Shown piece by piece: positions 52,571-63,639 of a stretch of 64,000 bases of DNA (positions are counted from its first letter, which is position 1; the number at the start of each line of letters is the position of its first letter). Source of the stretch: Terfezia claveryi. Taxonomy: Eukaryota > Ascomycota > Pezizomycetes > Pezizales > Pezizaceae. Under the pieces are notes generated by a model, which was given only the letters and a program-made list of their open reading frames with translations, searched no databases and had not been told where the DNA came from. A program made the translations under genes and the position numbers. The stretch covers positions 62,001-126,000 of the forward strand of contig WHUX01000027.1 of NCBI GenBank assembly GCA_015179025.1, read 5' to 3'.

Positions 52571-54099
52571 ATAGAAGCGCACCCTGGTTGCCTTCGTCTG
52601 CACCACCCATGCTCATGCTTAATAGAGAGGTTTTGGTACCCTGTAAGATGGTTGTTACCAGTAACCACCACACGCTAATGCACCTGCTGGATTCATAGAC
52701 CAGCAGGGGTAAAAGGATATCAATAACGACTTGGGCTATTGATGTCACAATATTTTGTGCTTCTTGGCAATATCTTAAAAAACAAATCTCTTGATAGAGC
52801 TAAATCGTTCACGTGGCATCAAAATATTCACCTATTCGAGTAGCAATCATTGTCAGAAGGGATTTACGTGTAAGGAGTATGCCTATCATACAAAGAAATA
52901 CAATAACCCAACCATCAGAATCGTAGGCACAGTATCCCGCCATCCTGCAGATATTGTGGTCATCGCTATCGTCATCATCAGAGATATCTGCTGCAAGGAC
53001 ACTGGTATACTACTGAGCTATCAGAACTGTACTTCACATGACCATACTAGTATCCGTAGTTTGGTTGGTGGTATCACGAATGTTTGGTGCACATTGATGA
53101 TTACTAAGGGGATAGCAACCTCGTGCTTAGACTACCGGTAGGTACCGGGGTCTACCTAAGTGTTGCGACATGGGTTGAGAGTCGTCATCTACGGGGCTTG
53201 TGCCAACCAGACTATTCTTACAGGGAGACCAAAACCTCCCTAATAGGCTTGCTGTGCTTGCTATACCAAATCATTATTTTAATATCAAAGCTCTAAACAA
53301 ACAAGATAAGAGCATCACGTACGCGGGTATTCACAGAATTCTGCGTTCGCTAAGGCCCAAAATTAGAAGTAAGACAAGTACATTAGCAAAGAAATAGAAT
53401 CCAAGATTTCGAGAGGATTGAAGGAAAATTGGAAGTGAAATGAGGGGCTCAAAAATGAAACAGAATCGGAACCCTGGGCTCCTCGTCCGCAACAGCGACC
53501 TCCTAAGTACGTGGAGCTCAGGACCCTAGTTCGCAACCATACAACACTGAGCGAGTATAATATTAGCTTGGTCTCTAATTTTCTACTCCACATGTGCATA
53601 TGAAAATCCAAACGAAACCGGAATTTGCACTAGGAAATCTCGAAATAAGTAAAGGCACACCAGAGAATATACTAATGTATAGCGGACGAAGTACTGGTTT
53701 GCACTGACGGCACCGGTATAGCATTAGATTTCTTGGGCCATATCTTTGCAAGATCGCGATAGATATCAATAAACGGATCTTGACACATGGCAATAGTGTA
53801 ACTTAGAAGAAGTTGCTGTCACCTGATCCGCAGAGAACCGTCTCAACACCACGAACATAGGTAGTCTAAGAAAGAGAAAGTCCAGAAGGGTAAGGGGAAA
53901 TGCGAATAAGCAAATGGGACTCAATGAGAAGAACAATCATAATCACTCGTTTCAGCAAAAGCCTTAGGAAATGAAACTAAGGCTCTATGCGAATTACCCT
54001 CTAGATAGTGAAACGACTTGGGGAATGCGACGTTGGTAATGGAAAAGAAAAAGTTACTAGGCGACAAAATGAAGTCTCGTCATGAGACTAGACAGAAGG
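52571..54099. other. Intergenic DNA
   Basis: No supported gene. One GTGCCAACCAGACTA motif at 53200-53214. Several short open frames begin at non-ATG codons or lack any motif. Confidence 0.45.
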
Positions 54100-54690
54100 T
54101 TGATATAAAAGTATAAAAATGGAAAAGGGAGAAGAAAAGGAGCAGTGGCCGTTACCGAGCGGCCTGTACTAGTTATGTCTTGTTGGACAGCTCTCCTTCA
54201 GGTCAAGCGAGCTATTTCCAATCAGTACAACTTGTAAGGGTGAAATAACAAGAAAATCACTATTGTGCTATTTGATCGTACACAATAAAACTAAAATATC
54301 CAGACCTGTGTTTTCAATAGTCCGCTCCTCCATATTTCCGTTTGACAAATGAGCCTTGACACCGGCGGGCATTTTCTCTCGTCCATCCATAGCTCATCCA
54401 TTGGTCAGCCATCCCTCCATGAGAGCAATGTCCATTCGCCCTCAAATTAATTCCAACTATGCCGCGCCTCCGATCCATTTTCCAGTAGGCAAACCTATGA
54501 CAAGTCTTCACACATGGCTCGTCATGGCCCCTCATTGTGCCGCACATGGGTATTGAGTATTTTCTTATTTTTAAAAATGGCAAGCCTTCTCCACAACGCA
54601 TCAGCCCCAATGGTACCTCAATATATCACTAGAAATCCTCTTTCCCGTCCAATCCTTTCCCCACACCTAGTCCAGCAACGTTAAAGGATG
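54100..54690 (-). repeat. Repeated 3' flank of the intact family member
   Basis: Shares TCAGGTCAAGCGAGCT with 13.4 kb, and CCATATTTCCGTTTGACAAA and CCATAGCTCATCCATTGG-type text with 28.7 kb and 59.1 kb. Confidence 0.6.
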
Positions 54691-55770
54691 TTAGCAACCA
54701 CAGTGAGCATCCTGAATATGGTCTCTCAATGCCTTAAAGCTCCTTCGCAAAAAGTCCTTAACCTCAGAGATATCCCCCTTTGCAGCCTCAAGGAGCATCA
54801 TTTTATCTAGGTGGGAGCAGAAAAGATTTTCACATGTAGCACAAGCACCACCGGATTGCAACTTGTGTGCCTCATGGATGTGTTGTTGCAAATCTCGGTA
54901 GCTGTGCTTAAGCTTGCTTATCCCTTTGTCTTCCTGATCACTAAACACGATGCTTTCAAGGTGGGAGCGCCAAACCGGGGGACAAGCCACGTGTTGCGAG
55001 TTTTGCTGCACTGGCTTGCGGTACGCAATTTGAGAGGGTGGTAGTTGTTGAATGGATACGGGGGGGTGTTGATTGACAGATTCATTTTCCCCTTGCATAA
55101 AATCGCATTGAGTCCGAAAATGGGTGGAACACCCACTCTGATGAATACCTATAGTTGGCTGAGTGATTGCTGTCCAAAACGCATCCTCTGGGGCACTGAG
55201 ACTCGGGATGCAGTAGTCCCCACCATCTCCATTTTCGATAGTCGACTGCAACTGTACATTACTATACGGCAGCAGATGAGTCCAGGGGTAATGATTTTCG
55301 TGAGTGGTCACCCCCAAGAATTCATCCCCGCATACAAGGTCTGGGAATCCGTAATCGACTGAGGTTAATGGCATCCTGTCGGACCATATATCCGTACATG
55401 GGGTGAGCGCCGCACACTGCTTTCGCTCGTGATTCGAAGCCATAGAATTAATTGATGGAAAGATCGATGGCAATTCAAAATCATAGCTGCAGACAGGGTC
55501 CAAGGGCCGCGAAGTTGCTGGGTGTTGGGGTTTAATATTGCTCGTGGTGGCCGCGGGGGCCTTGGTATCTAGCTCATCTTGGGTGTTGTTATGTTTCAAC
55601 TGTAGCCTGTGTTGCCTGTGTTGCACTGATGATACTGGATGACAGGAAGATTTCGGCGCAAGGAGGCGTAACTGCGGAAGTAGTCTAGTTGCACTCTGTG
55701 GAAGTACGTCGTGTGTCGGGCGTGGAAGTATGTGCCGTCGTTTGCGTACTTGATAATGCCGTCCCGACAT
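54691..55770 (-). CDS. Cys/His-rich family protein, intact member
   Basis: ATG at 55770-55768 (MSGRHYQVRKRRHILPRPTH), 359 residues to a TAA at 54691. I chose this ATG because the short upstream extension starts at GTG. The first 100 residues are basic and Gln/Pro/Ser-rich; the middle (about 105-250) is low in order but conserved in pieces (NHERKQCAALTPCTDIWSDR, GGDYCIPSLSAPEDAFW). The C-terminal module (257-359) holds VWRSHLESIVF, then two related helices, LKHSYRDLQQHIHEAH and LRRSFKALRDHIQDAH, flanking ACATCENLFCSHLDKMMLLE. His297/299/302 with Cys310/313 and His351/356 with Cys357/359 could bind metal. No known family is recognised. It is the only copy here with an open full-length frame. 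A DNA-binding or scaffold role is a guess. Confidence 0.7.
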   Translation of the reverse strand: MSGRHYQVRKRRHILPRPTHDVLPQSATRLLPQLRLLAPKSSCHPVSSVQHRQHRLQLKHNNTQDELDTKAPAATTSNIKPQHPATSRPLDPVCSYDFELPSIFPSINSMASNHERKQCAALTPCTDIWSDRMPLTSVDYGFPDLVCGDEFLGVTTHENHYPWTHLLPYSNVQLQSTIENGDGGDYCIPSLSAPEDAFWTAITQPTIGIHQSGCSTHFRTQCDFMQGENESVNQHPPVSIQQLPPSQIAYRKPVQQNSQHVACPPVWRSHLESIVFSDQEDKGISKLKHSYRDLQQHIHEAHKLQSGGACATCENLFCSHLDKMMLLEAAKGDISEVKDFLRRSFKALRDHIQDAHCGC

Positions 55771-58699
55771 AGTTAATCTTGGCGCCACGTGACGTTCGAG
55801 AAGATTTTGACAGCCTGAGATTCCAACGTCAAAGGTAATGGAGAATTAAAGGTGACAAGAAGGCTCTTTCTGCCAGACTATCTGTTGTTTTTCGCTTGGC
55901 AGGCGTTCCACCAGCACTCACAGGGTAAGCCAAAGTCGGCGGTTCTTCCTAAACGTTACTAACTAGTCTGGCAGCCGCTGCTTACTTAACCTCATCGTAC
56001 TCTCCCAATAATCTTGCATACCGGTGCCCTGAACACTTGCCAAGACTGAAACAATGCCAATCAAATTACTTTATAAATTAAATTCGTAAGCAGCTACCGA
56101 CAAGAACCCAACCCACGTAGGTGGTATCTATACCTATTCGCTAGCGTAATTTCGATAGAGCTGCATACCCGGTAATGCGCCAAGATATATTTGTATGGCA
56201 AATGCTGGTGGCTGCTGTATTGCTCGACAAATCTAAACCTGTTGGAGAGGCAGATCGCATCCTTCTGGTGAAGTTCCTCAGTTAAGCTCACCAGAAACAC
56301 TCTTGCTATGCAGCTCACATTGAAATTACGCTAGCGTATAACTCGAGATAATACGGTATAAGCATGTCATCACAACCAGACTACTCAAGGATATGTTTGA
56401 ACCATTGTACTAGTTCACTGTACTTGTGTATTTGGGATGTGTGTTCGGGATATACTATATATTTTAAGGATTCAGAATTCTATTTGCACGGAATCTCTGA
56501 CTTCAAATATACATGCTGTCCTGCGGCCATGGAAAGATAGATATATATATAATAGTAGATATACCTGCCACTATTAGAGACAATGAGGTTAACCTAAGGC
56601 GACAATTTGATTCGCACGTGTATATATATACTGTATCTAGGCGGACTGGGGTAGATGCATGTCCGGGCCATAAGTCATAAATACAGTTAGGTGGCAATGA
56701 ATTTATTATGCACTGTAACTTGCTAATAAAGGTTGTTTATCTAGATATTAGCATGTCAATATATTATTTTAGTAAATATTGCTGATTAGTACCATAATGC
56801 GGCTTCATGACCTCCTCCATAAATATATGTCACATGCCTCAGAGGCGCACGTACCAAATTTGCACAAAAACAGGAATAACATTCTGTTCCGCATTTGCAT
56901 CTAGTCTACGTTTGATTCACTGGTCCTCTAGGAGTCCGTCCCTGCATATGGCGTCTCGAATGTTATCAAGTTACAACTCGAAGCGTAAGAGCGTAAAATC
57001 CTATTACATTCAGTGCTGAATCTTCATAGGTGGGTGGAGACCCCTAACCACACAGAGCTCAACTAAATGTTATGGATTGCACAAATCACGAACCTAGTAT
57101 TGGAGCTGCACAACAGCAGACCCAAATCTTATGAAAATACCTACATTCTAGAATTTCTGCTAATTATGATGTAATGACCCCAGCTGTCTGAATAGGAATC
57201 ATTGGCTGCCATTTGTTTGAGTATTTGCATCCAATACCTAGTTTACCCCTAGTCTGGCTTGTGATTACCCCCAACCTAAAGAAATGCTGCATTTGACACT
57301 TCTCCCGGGTGTGTTTGCCCGCCACTTTTACCTGGCGATGGAGCCCTCGCAGTCGCTGTCGCTAAACAAGCCAAATCCTTGCCACCGTTGAAATGCCCCC
57401 ATAATTCTCATGGAAGGGCCAACACAGTGTGCACCGAGTAAATTTTGAATGGCTAGAATAATAAAACGCAACTAGCCGACACGTGGTTTATTGATGGATG
57501 GTATGAAGCATGCTAAAATAAGTTTGATTAAGTATTGCCTACAGTAGTACAGTATACCTAATATATCCCAGTACACAGATCATTACGATGAGAGCTGTGA
57601 AGAAAAAAATCAATGGAAGAATGCAGAAGGATGGGATTAAAGACTCCATCTATAGAAGTACCGTAGGTATGATACTGCCAATTGCGTCACGACTTGTAGT
57701 TAATCTCCAATCAAAGTCTGCCACCTTGGCTCTAGACCCCAATCAATCGCTCGACTTTCCAATGCTTTCGACAAAAAGAAACCAAAACTGTTATCTCATC
57801 GCAGAAATGGAGCTGTCCATATTGAATTGGCTATTATGATGGGGTAACCTACTGTAGAAAAAGACACAATTCTCCCAGACGAGGCTGAGCCATTCATTGG
57901 GTCATAATTAGCATATTGCATGTCCTTTAGTTTGGCATCCTAAACAAGACCGGGAGCGCGTGATTTGTGCGTTGCAATACCTGACCTTACCTATCTCTGA
58001 CTTGCATTGAGTTCAATTGAGTAGATTTATCATACAAAATAGAGAAATATACTTCTAAAAACGTGTGGCAAACCAAGCTAAACTACATGGAAATGCAGGC
58101 GCAAGCTATGTCAGGCTACCATCAGTCTATATTTAGGAATGCAGGAGTTGAAAGCAGGGGCAAAAGTGTTTGGATAAGCCAAGCTTGCCGTTAGAGTAGA
58201 AGGCAAGCACATATATATAATTCAATTTGGTTGGTATTCCTCGAGGTTCCGCATTTAGAACTTGCGAGAGGTGTCGAGAGTAGCTCTCCACTACCAGTAG
58301 ACCTATTCCTACCTATTACATGACTAAGTAGTTATTCCAATTTCCGAACCTTGGCTACGTAAAGTTGTCTGGTCCCGCAATTTAGCAAAAATCACGGCCC
58401 ATCCACTTGAGACTACAGCAACTATTCACTAAATATTTCCACAATGCGATTTTAACATAGTTACCTCGGAAGAGATAACATTAAATAATTAACACATGAG
58501 GCCAATCTAAACTGCAATGTAATTTGTACTAGAACAAAGGCAGTTCATTCTAGATACGCTTACTTAGGCGGGGCCAACCAGACTACACTATAATGCAAGA
58601 TTACCTAAGTAGGACCAAGTGCAGAGCTCATGCAACTTTCCGGATAGTGATCACAGATAAAGAAAGGTATATCGGGTTTAATTCAGATATTCAGGACAA
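55771..58699. other. Intergenic DNA with one MITE
   Basis: Apart from the inverted-repeat element at 56137-56338 and TAGTCTGGTT-type motifs at 56373 (CAACCAGACTA) and 58573 (GCCAACCAGACTA) I see nothing supported. A plus frame at 57588-57839 starts at an ATG (MRAVKKKINGRMQKDGIKDS) but has no family resemblance. Confidence 0.45.
56137..56338. mobile_element. MITE-like element with CGCTAGCG ends
   Basis: About 202 bp. The left CGCTAGCGTAATTTC followed by GAGCTGCATA is mirrored at the right by TATGCAGCTCACATTGAAAT and TACGCTAGCG, giving inverted ends of about 32 bp with a few mismatches. The core CGCTAGCG is itself palindromic. Confidence 0.7.
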
Positions 58700-59293
58700 A
58701 GATTCCGCTAGCCATAAAAAACTGCTCCACCTTGAGATGTTCGCCGGGTATGCTTGAACACCCCCCACTGACAATGATATCGATTTCCATACTCCAATCC
58801 ATTCCCCCACACCCTACGATAGTCAGATACTTCTAGAAGAATTGAAACTGAACGCCCTTGCGACTTATCTTCGTCCTCTCTTGACAGTGAAATGGAGTAC
58901 CACGACTTTGAGGGTACGACATCAGTTACGAAAAGGAAAACTGACAGAAAAAATGAAAAGATCATAGTGCCATAACGATAAGGGAGAAATATGAAAATAG
59001 ATCGCTAATACTCGCAAAGGTGCTTCGGAGCCGAGTAACAAGAATGGTTGCTGTGGAATTTGTTGTGCGGTTTGACCATTCACCATAAAACAAACTCATT
59101 TGTAATATAGAAATCCTCCTTCTGTATCTTTAATAGTCCGCCCCTTATATATCTGTTTGACAAATGGCCCTTGACATCAACAAGTAATTTTCGTCCGTCC
59201 ATAGCCTATCCATTGCTCAGCCATCCCTTTGAATTAGTCCGAGATCCTCGCACTTCCCATCCTTCTTCTCGTAAACAAACCAATCACAAGCCT
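58700..59293 (-). repeat. Repeated 3' flank of family member at 59.3-60.5 kb
   Basis: Aligns by eye with 28300-28930 (GTACCACGACTTTGAGGGTA, TGGAATTTGTTGTGCGGTTT, CTTCTGTATCTTTAATAG) and with 13140-13837 (ACTCCAATCCAT, AGATACTTCT). It lacks the 66-bp palindrome found at 28672. Confidence 0.6.
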
Positions 59294-59587
59294 TGTCCAC
59301 CTAGCAACCACCATGAGCTTCCTGAATATGGTCTCTGAGCGCTTTAAAGCTATTTCGCAAATCAGACTTGACCTCACAGAGGTCTCCCTTCGCAGCCTCT
59401 AGGAGCATCATTTTATCTAGATGGTAGCAGAAGAGGTTTTTGTCCACCTAGCAACCACCATGAGCTTCCTGAATATGGTCTCTGAGCGCTTTAAAGCTAT
59501 TTCGCAAATCAGACTTGACCTCACAGAGGTCTCCCTTCGCAGCCTCTAGGAGCATCATTTTATCTAGATGGTAGCAGAAGAGGTTTT
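59294..59587. repeat. Perfect 147-bp tandem duplication
   Basis: 59294-59440 and 59441-59587 appear identical (both start TGTCCACCTAGCAACCACC and end AAGAGGTTTT). The unit covers the last 46 codons of the family gene plus its stop and a few bases beyond. The second copy carries the used stop, so the first copy is an untranslated duplicate. Confidence 0.9.
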
Positions 59588-60463
59588 CACACAGAGCACA
59601 AGAAGCTCCATAGTGCCACTGGTGTGTCTCATGGACATGTTGCCGTAAATCTCGGTAGCTATGCTTAAGATTGCATATTCCCTTGTCTTCTGGGTCACTA
59701 AACATGATGCTTTCAAGGTGAAAACACCAGATTGAGGGACAATTGATACAAGCCACATGTTGCAAGTTTTGCTCAAATTGTGTGTGGTATGTAGGTTCAG
59801 CAGGAGGAAACTGTTGAGTGGAAATGAGGGGGTGTTGATCGACAGTGAATTGATCTATGTAGAGTCAGGTGGATATCAGCATGCGCTCATTTTCACCTTG
59901 TGAAGTCATATTGAGTGGATGGAACACTGACCTTGATGAAATCCGATAGTCGGCTGCGTCATGGATGCCCAAATTGCATCCTCCGGGGCATCGAGCGTCG
60001 GTATCCAGTAATCTTGACTCTGTCGATTTTGGATAGTGTCAGGAATCCGTAAATTACCATATGGCGGATAATGAGTCGAGAGGCCATGGCTTTCAGGGGT
60101 CACTATGCCCGAGAATAGCTTCCTGGGTGAAACCTCTGGAAAAAAACGACTACCCACTGAGGGGAAGGGTATCCTGCTGGAATAAGTATTCATACATGGC
60201 GAGACTGCTGCATAATGTTTTCGCTCCAGATTTGACACAGTAGAATCAGGCGGAAGGAGTGAGGACGACGCAACATCATGGCCGGAAGAGATAAACCTCA
60301 AGGGGACACATGATTGCGGAGTTGCTGACAGTTCAAGGTTAACTTCATTGGCCGTGTCAGTGCCTTCAGTAGGTTGTTCATCTTGGAAGTTACTCCTGTG
60401 TTGCAGTCGTGTCTCTGGATGAGCTTTGCCTTTCGGCGCAAGGGGGCGTAACTGTGAGGCCAT
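59448..60463 (-). pseudogene. Cys/His family member 4, broken in the middle
   Basis: ATG at 60463-60461 (MASQLRPLAPKGKAHPETRL), open to a TGA at 59906 through SSLLPPDSTVSNLERKHYAA, QSQDYWIPTLDAPEDAIWAS and MTQPTIGFHQGQCSIHSI. A stretch of about 140 bases with several small indels and stops follows. The C-terminal module is again open from PSIWCFHLESIMFSDPEDKG through LKHSYRDLRQHVHETHQ, CALCENLFCYHLDKMMLLEA and LRDHIQEAHGGC to a TAG at 59448-59450. The Cys/His positions are all kept. Compared with the intact copy the N-terminus is shorter. Recently broken, judging from how much is preserved. Confidence 0.75.
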
Positions 60464-60668
60464 GTAGTAAAGGATACCGTTTGCGACTTAATCTTGGCTC
60501 CGCGTGAAGATTTGGTGGTGCGAGGCTAGCTTATGATATGACACTCCTGAAATTTCAAAGGTGAGTGATTGAAGACAGCAGGATGGTGGTCACTGGGAAT
60601 ATTTATGAGATTCCAAGTTTGAGTGATGGTCAGTTTTCGGTAGCAACAGTAAAATATAGCATCTGTAT

Positions 60669-60796
60669 TAGTCTGGTTGACGCCGTGCGTATCCGTGAAT
60701 CCGAGAAGCAAAGGATGAATTATTCAACATTCAAAACCCATGTCAGTTGAAGCACACCGCTTTCTGATTTGGACATGTTACACAGGAACCAGACTA
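60669..60796. mobile_element. Small TAGTCTGGTT inverted-repeat element
   Basis: TAGTCTGGTTGACGCC at the left and GGAACCAGACTA at the right, 128 bp apart, a matching pair of ends. The interior has no other structure I can see. A third copy, AAGTCTGGTTGAG, follows at about 60866. Confidence 0.45.
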
Positions 60797-61456
60797 TTAC
60801 ACAGGCCAGTCCCAAGAGCAGGTGTGGTACATTACAGGTCAAATGTCATCTCGTCAAGTCGATCTAAGTCTGGTTGAGTCGATCCGATGGATATTTATCT
60901 GCCGGTCGGTAGTGAACGCCAAGTCAGGTTTAGTTCCGATGACAAGGTACATAGCGAACATCATTGGCTTTTCAAACCGCCGTTGTACTTCTTTGTCATT
61001 AGATTTTCTTCAATTTCAGGGATTTTGTATAAATACTTGTACGAAGCTCTATTGCATAGGTTTTAATGTTAGGGACGCGGAATTACTTTTATAGCAGTTT
61101 TTGATCTTTAAAACACACGCTGACATGGAGAAAGACATATGAAGGCATATACGTGTAGATACTAACAGGCTCTAATTCATCCCATGTACTGTCGCTCGAT
61201 CCAATTTGTCTCATAGCACCACGCATATAATGCCCAGCTTAGATATCGGAACAATACACTGTAAGTTACTCAGGGAAAATAGCTCGGGTTGGCTCCAGGT
61301 ATGGAGCGGAAGCCCCAGCAGTACCTATTATAATATGATTATTTGGCCGAAGACAGGTGTATCGCCCGATTGATTATTTATGTACAGTAGTTCGGACATC
61401 AGAGAACTAGATTGCATGCGTGGTTGCTTGATTAGTGGGGTAACCACAAGTACCAG

Positions 61457-61597
61457 TACTCGTTACCACGATGAACTATATTGCACGCTGCATGCAAGCT
61501 GCACACCTGACTGAATTGAGGTATGGAGTTCAAGTGGCCTTTGGGATTTAGGAATACAATTCATGCAGCGTGCAACAATTCATCGTGGTAACGAGTA
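61457..61597. mobile_element. MITE, CTCGTTACC family, copy B
   Basis: 141 bp, ends TACTCGTTACCACGATGAAC and ATTCATCGTGGTAACGAGTA, inverted over about 36 bp. The central part is the inverse complement of copy A. TA at both ends. Confidence 0.85.
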
Positions 61598-61880
61598 TAA
61601 GTAAATAGCTGTGAAGGTAATTTATATGGATCTCCTTCACATCCAAATCTCCAAAGAACGAGGGCAACAAAATACGTATGCATTTCCATCAGGACTTATG
61701 AATTCGGGATATGAGGGGTGTGTGTTTATTCAACCTATCAATTCAGATAATGACATTGCACCAGACAAGGATGAACCTTGTTTTCTAAAGCAACTTTATT
61801 GGATGAAATTCCACCTATTTCGCCCAATAAGCAGCCGCTCCCCTACCAGACCTAGTTTGCCTAACGGCGTCCGATATGGA

Positions 61881-62035
61881 CCGCAAAACCTCAGAAATAA
61901 GGCCGTGTCGATCTAATTTCAGTTGTCTATCTAATACTAAATTCTACCTAGACCCATGTCCTGTTGCAATAATATTTGGTTGCAACTGATATCTACATTA
62001 GTTCGATAGGGGGCCTTATTTCTTAGTTTTTGCGG
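61881..62035. mobile_element. MITE with CCGCAAAA ends
   Basis: 155 bp. The 24-bp ends at 61881-61904 and 62012-62035 match 22 of 24 (CCGCAAAAC/ACT(C/A)AGAAATAA core). Further inside, CGATCTAAT and CAGTTG have mirrored partners. Confidence 0.75.
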
Positions 62036-62074
62036 TACCGGTACCTGTATTCGATGATTAATCTAGGTACGTAC

Positions 62075-62627
62075 CTTTCGAACTGCATCCTCCGGGGAAA
62101 TGAGCGTCGGCAGCCAAAAGTCCCTATTTATTGGATTTGGATAGTTTCATGGAACTGTACTTGCCGGTAACCGCTCTCGAGAGGATTCCGGGTGTAAGTT
62201 CTGGGAATCCACCATTGCTGAAGCAACCCTGTTGGTACATATAATTGTACTTCGCGCAACCACCACATTTTGTTTTGTTCGGGACTCGAGACCATAGAAT
62301 CAGGCGGAAGAAGCACGGACAATGTGCATGGCTGAAATAGGCAGGCTCTGGCTCCAAGGGGAATTATGATTGCGCAATTGCTGGGTGTTGGAGTTTAAGA
62401 TTGATCGTGGCAGCCACGGGGGCCCTCGGTATCTTGTTCCATTATGTTCCATTATGTTCCAACTGTAGCCAGTGCTGCACTTGGTGATACTGGATCGCAG
62501 GGCGGAAGCTTGCCGTTCGGCCCAAGGAGCAGAAGAATGTGAACCTATATCGGTGTTTGGATTGTCGCTTGTGGATCTTGGGTTGGTCGAAGTCTTGGCG
62601 TTGCGTGATATTTCGTACCGAGCCCAT
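62075..62627 (-). pseudogene. Cys/His family member 5, N-terminal fragment
   Basis: An ATG at 62627-62625 aligns with family starts. Readable pieces, in shifting frames, are VQHWLQLEHN, SVLLPPDSMVSSPEQNK (family: SSLLPPDSTVSNLERK), a region like the SRKLFSG and HGLSTHYPPYGNL part, and finally CATCCTCCGGGG (plus), the APEDA codons, near 62090. Homology then stops; the C-terminal module is absent. Dead fragment. Confidence 0.65.
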
Positions 62628-62640
62628 TATGTCAGTCCTA

Positions 62641-63639
62641 CAATTCAGGTTGAAGGTTTAAAGACTAGAAGCAGGTATTTATTAAGGCTGTATTTGTAGG
62701 TTTAGCAACCTTTGACTTCGGGTTTGCGAAGTTTTGAACATTTTCCTGCCTATTAAATACCTTATAATTAACTTCATGAACAATAATAGGAAATTCTGTT
62801 TAAGTATATATGTAGTGATACAGCAAAACTCAACAAACCGAATTTGCATGGTGGTAGTTACGGTTTAGAAGTGGAAATGCAAAAACAGTAGTCTGGTTGG
62901 CACAACACCCTCCACAGGAGGCAAAAACAGCAGTCAATAATACTCCCAAGAAGAAGATATGTACAAGTAAGCCGGAAGTAATGTATCCTGCTAAGAATCT
63001 GATCATGTGAAAGCAGAGAATTGTGGCGGGGGCTTGTGCCAAAGACTAGTTATATTGTACGTTGGCGGGGGGATTGTACCAACCAGACTACGCTTTCAGG
63101 AACTAGTCTAGGAACTACCCATACTTATTTCTGCGGTATATAATAACAAAACTCCATTTTGCGGATATTCTCGCCATTCAAGGAAGCTATATCCACTCCG
63201 TGCTACCCTGTCTCCATACTACATAACCACATTTATTGGGAGCTATGGTGCAGTATACATACGGATATATACCATGATGAGTGATTCTCGTTACCGGACA
63301 TATCTGCTATGGCTTAGTTTTCTTTGTCTCAGGAAATAATGAGCATTTGGAATTTCACTAGAGTTAATCAGCATGCAGCGAAACTATATTTCATCTAATA
63401 AGTAGTTGGGGGAACCGTTCTATCTGATCCATCGGAACCAGCCGACAGTGTGGCAACTCCCCAAAAAGTTGTTCATCTACCCAGCAAATGAAACTACCTA
63501 GTCGTACATTACTTATATGGTTATTGGTAGAGAATGAATGATAGCAGCTGATATCCGTAACAGATATTGAAGCACCACCGAAACGAGAATTTAAATACAT
63601 AGTCTGAGGGCTTTCTCGTCGTGTTTAATCTCCCCCACC
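62641..63639. other. Intergenic DNA
   Basis: No supported gene. Contains the inverted-repeat element at 62889-63090. A minus frame at 62830-63042 is hydrophobic and lies within that element. Confidence 0.45.
62889..63090. mobile_element. MITE with TAGTCTGGTTGG ends
   Basis: 202 bp. Left end TAGTCTGGTTGGCACAA, right end TTGTACCAACCAGACTA, 16 of 17 matching. TA at both outer ends fits a Tc1/mariner-like target. This pair defines the dispersed TAGTCTGGTTGG motif as a transposon end. Confidence 0.7.

Larger units (their letters stand above)
60464..62074. other. Intergenic DNA with MITEs
   Basis: Contains the elements at 60669-60796, 61457-61597 and 61881-62035. A plus frame with an ATG at 61626 (MDLLHIQISKERGQQNTYAF) runs into the MITE at 61881 and ends there, which argues against a gene. 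Confidence 0.45.

Noticed and set aside
56094..56318. 74-codon minus-strand frame
   Set aside because: It lies almost wholly within the MITE-like element at 56137-56338.
59780..59930. An intron joining the two halves of family member 4
   Set aside because: A TACATAG acceptor with a CTGAC branch site is present, but no good donor; alignment with the intact copy shows small indels instead.
61611..61916. 101-codon plus-strand frame
   Set aside because: Starts at GTG and its last 12 codons are the inverted end of a MITE.
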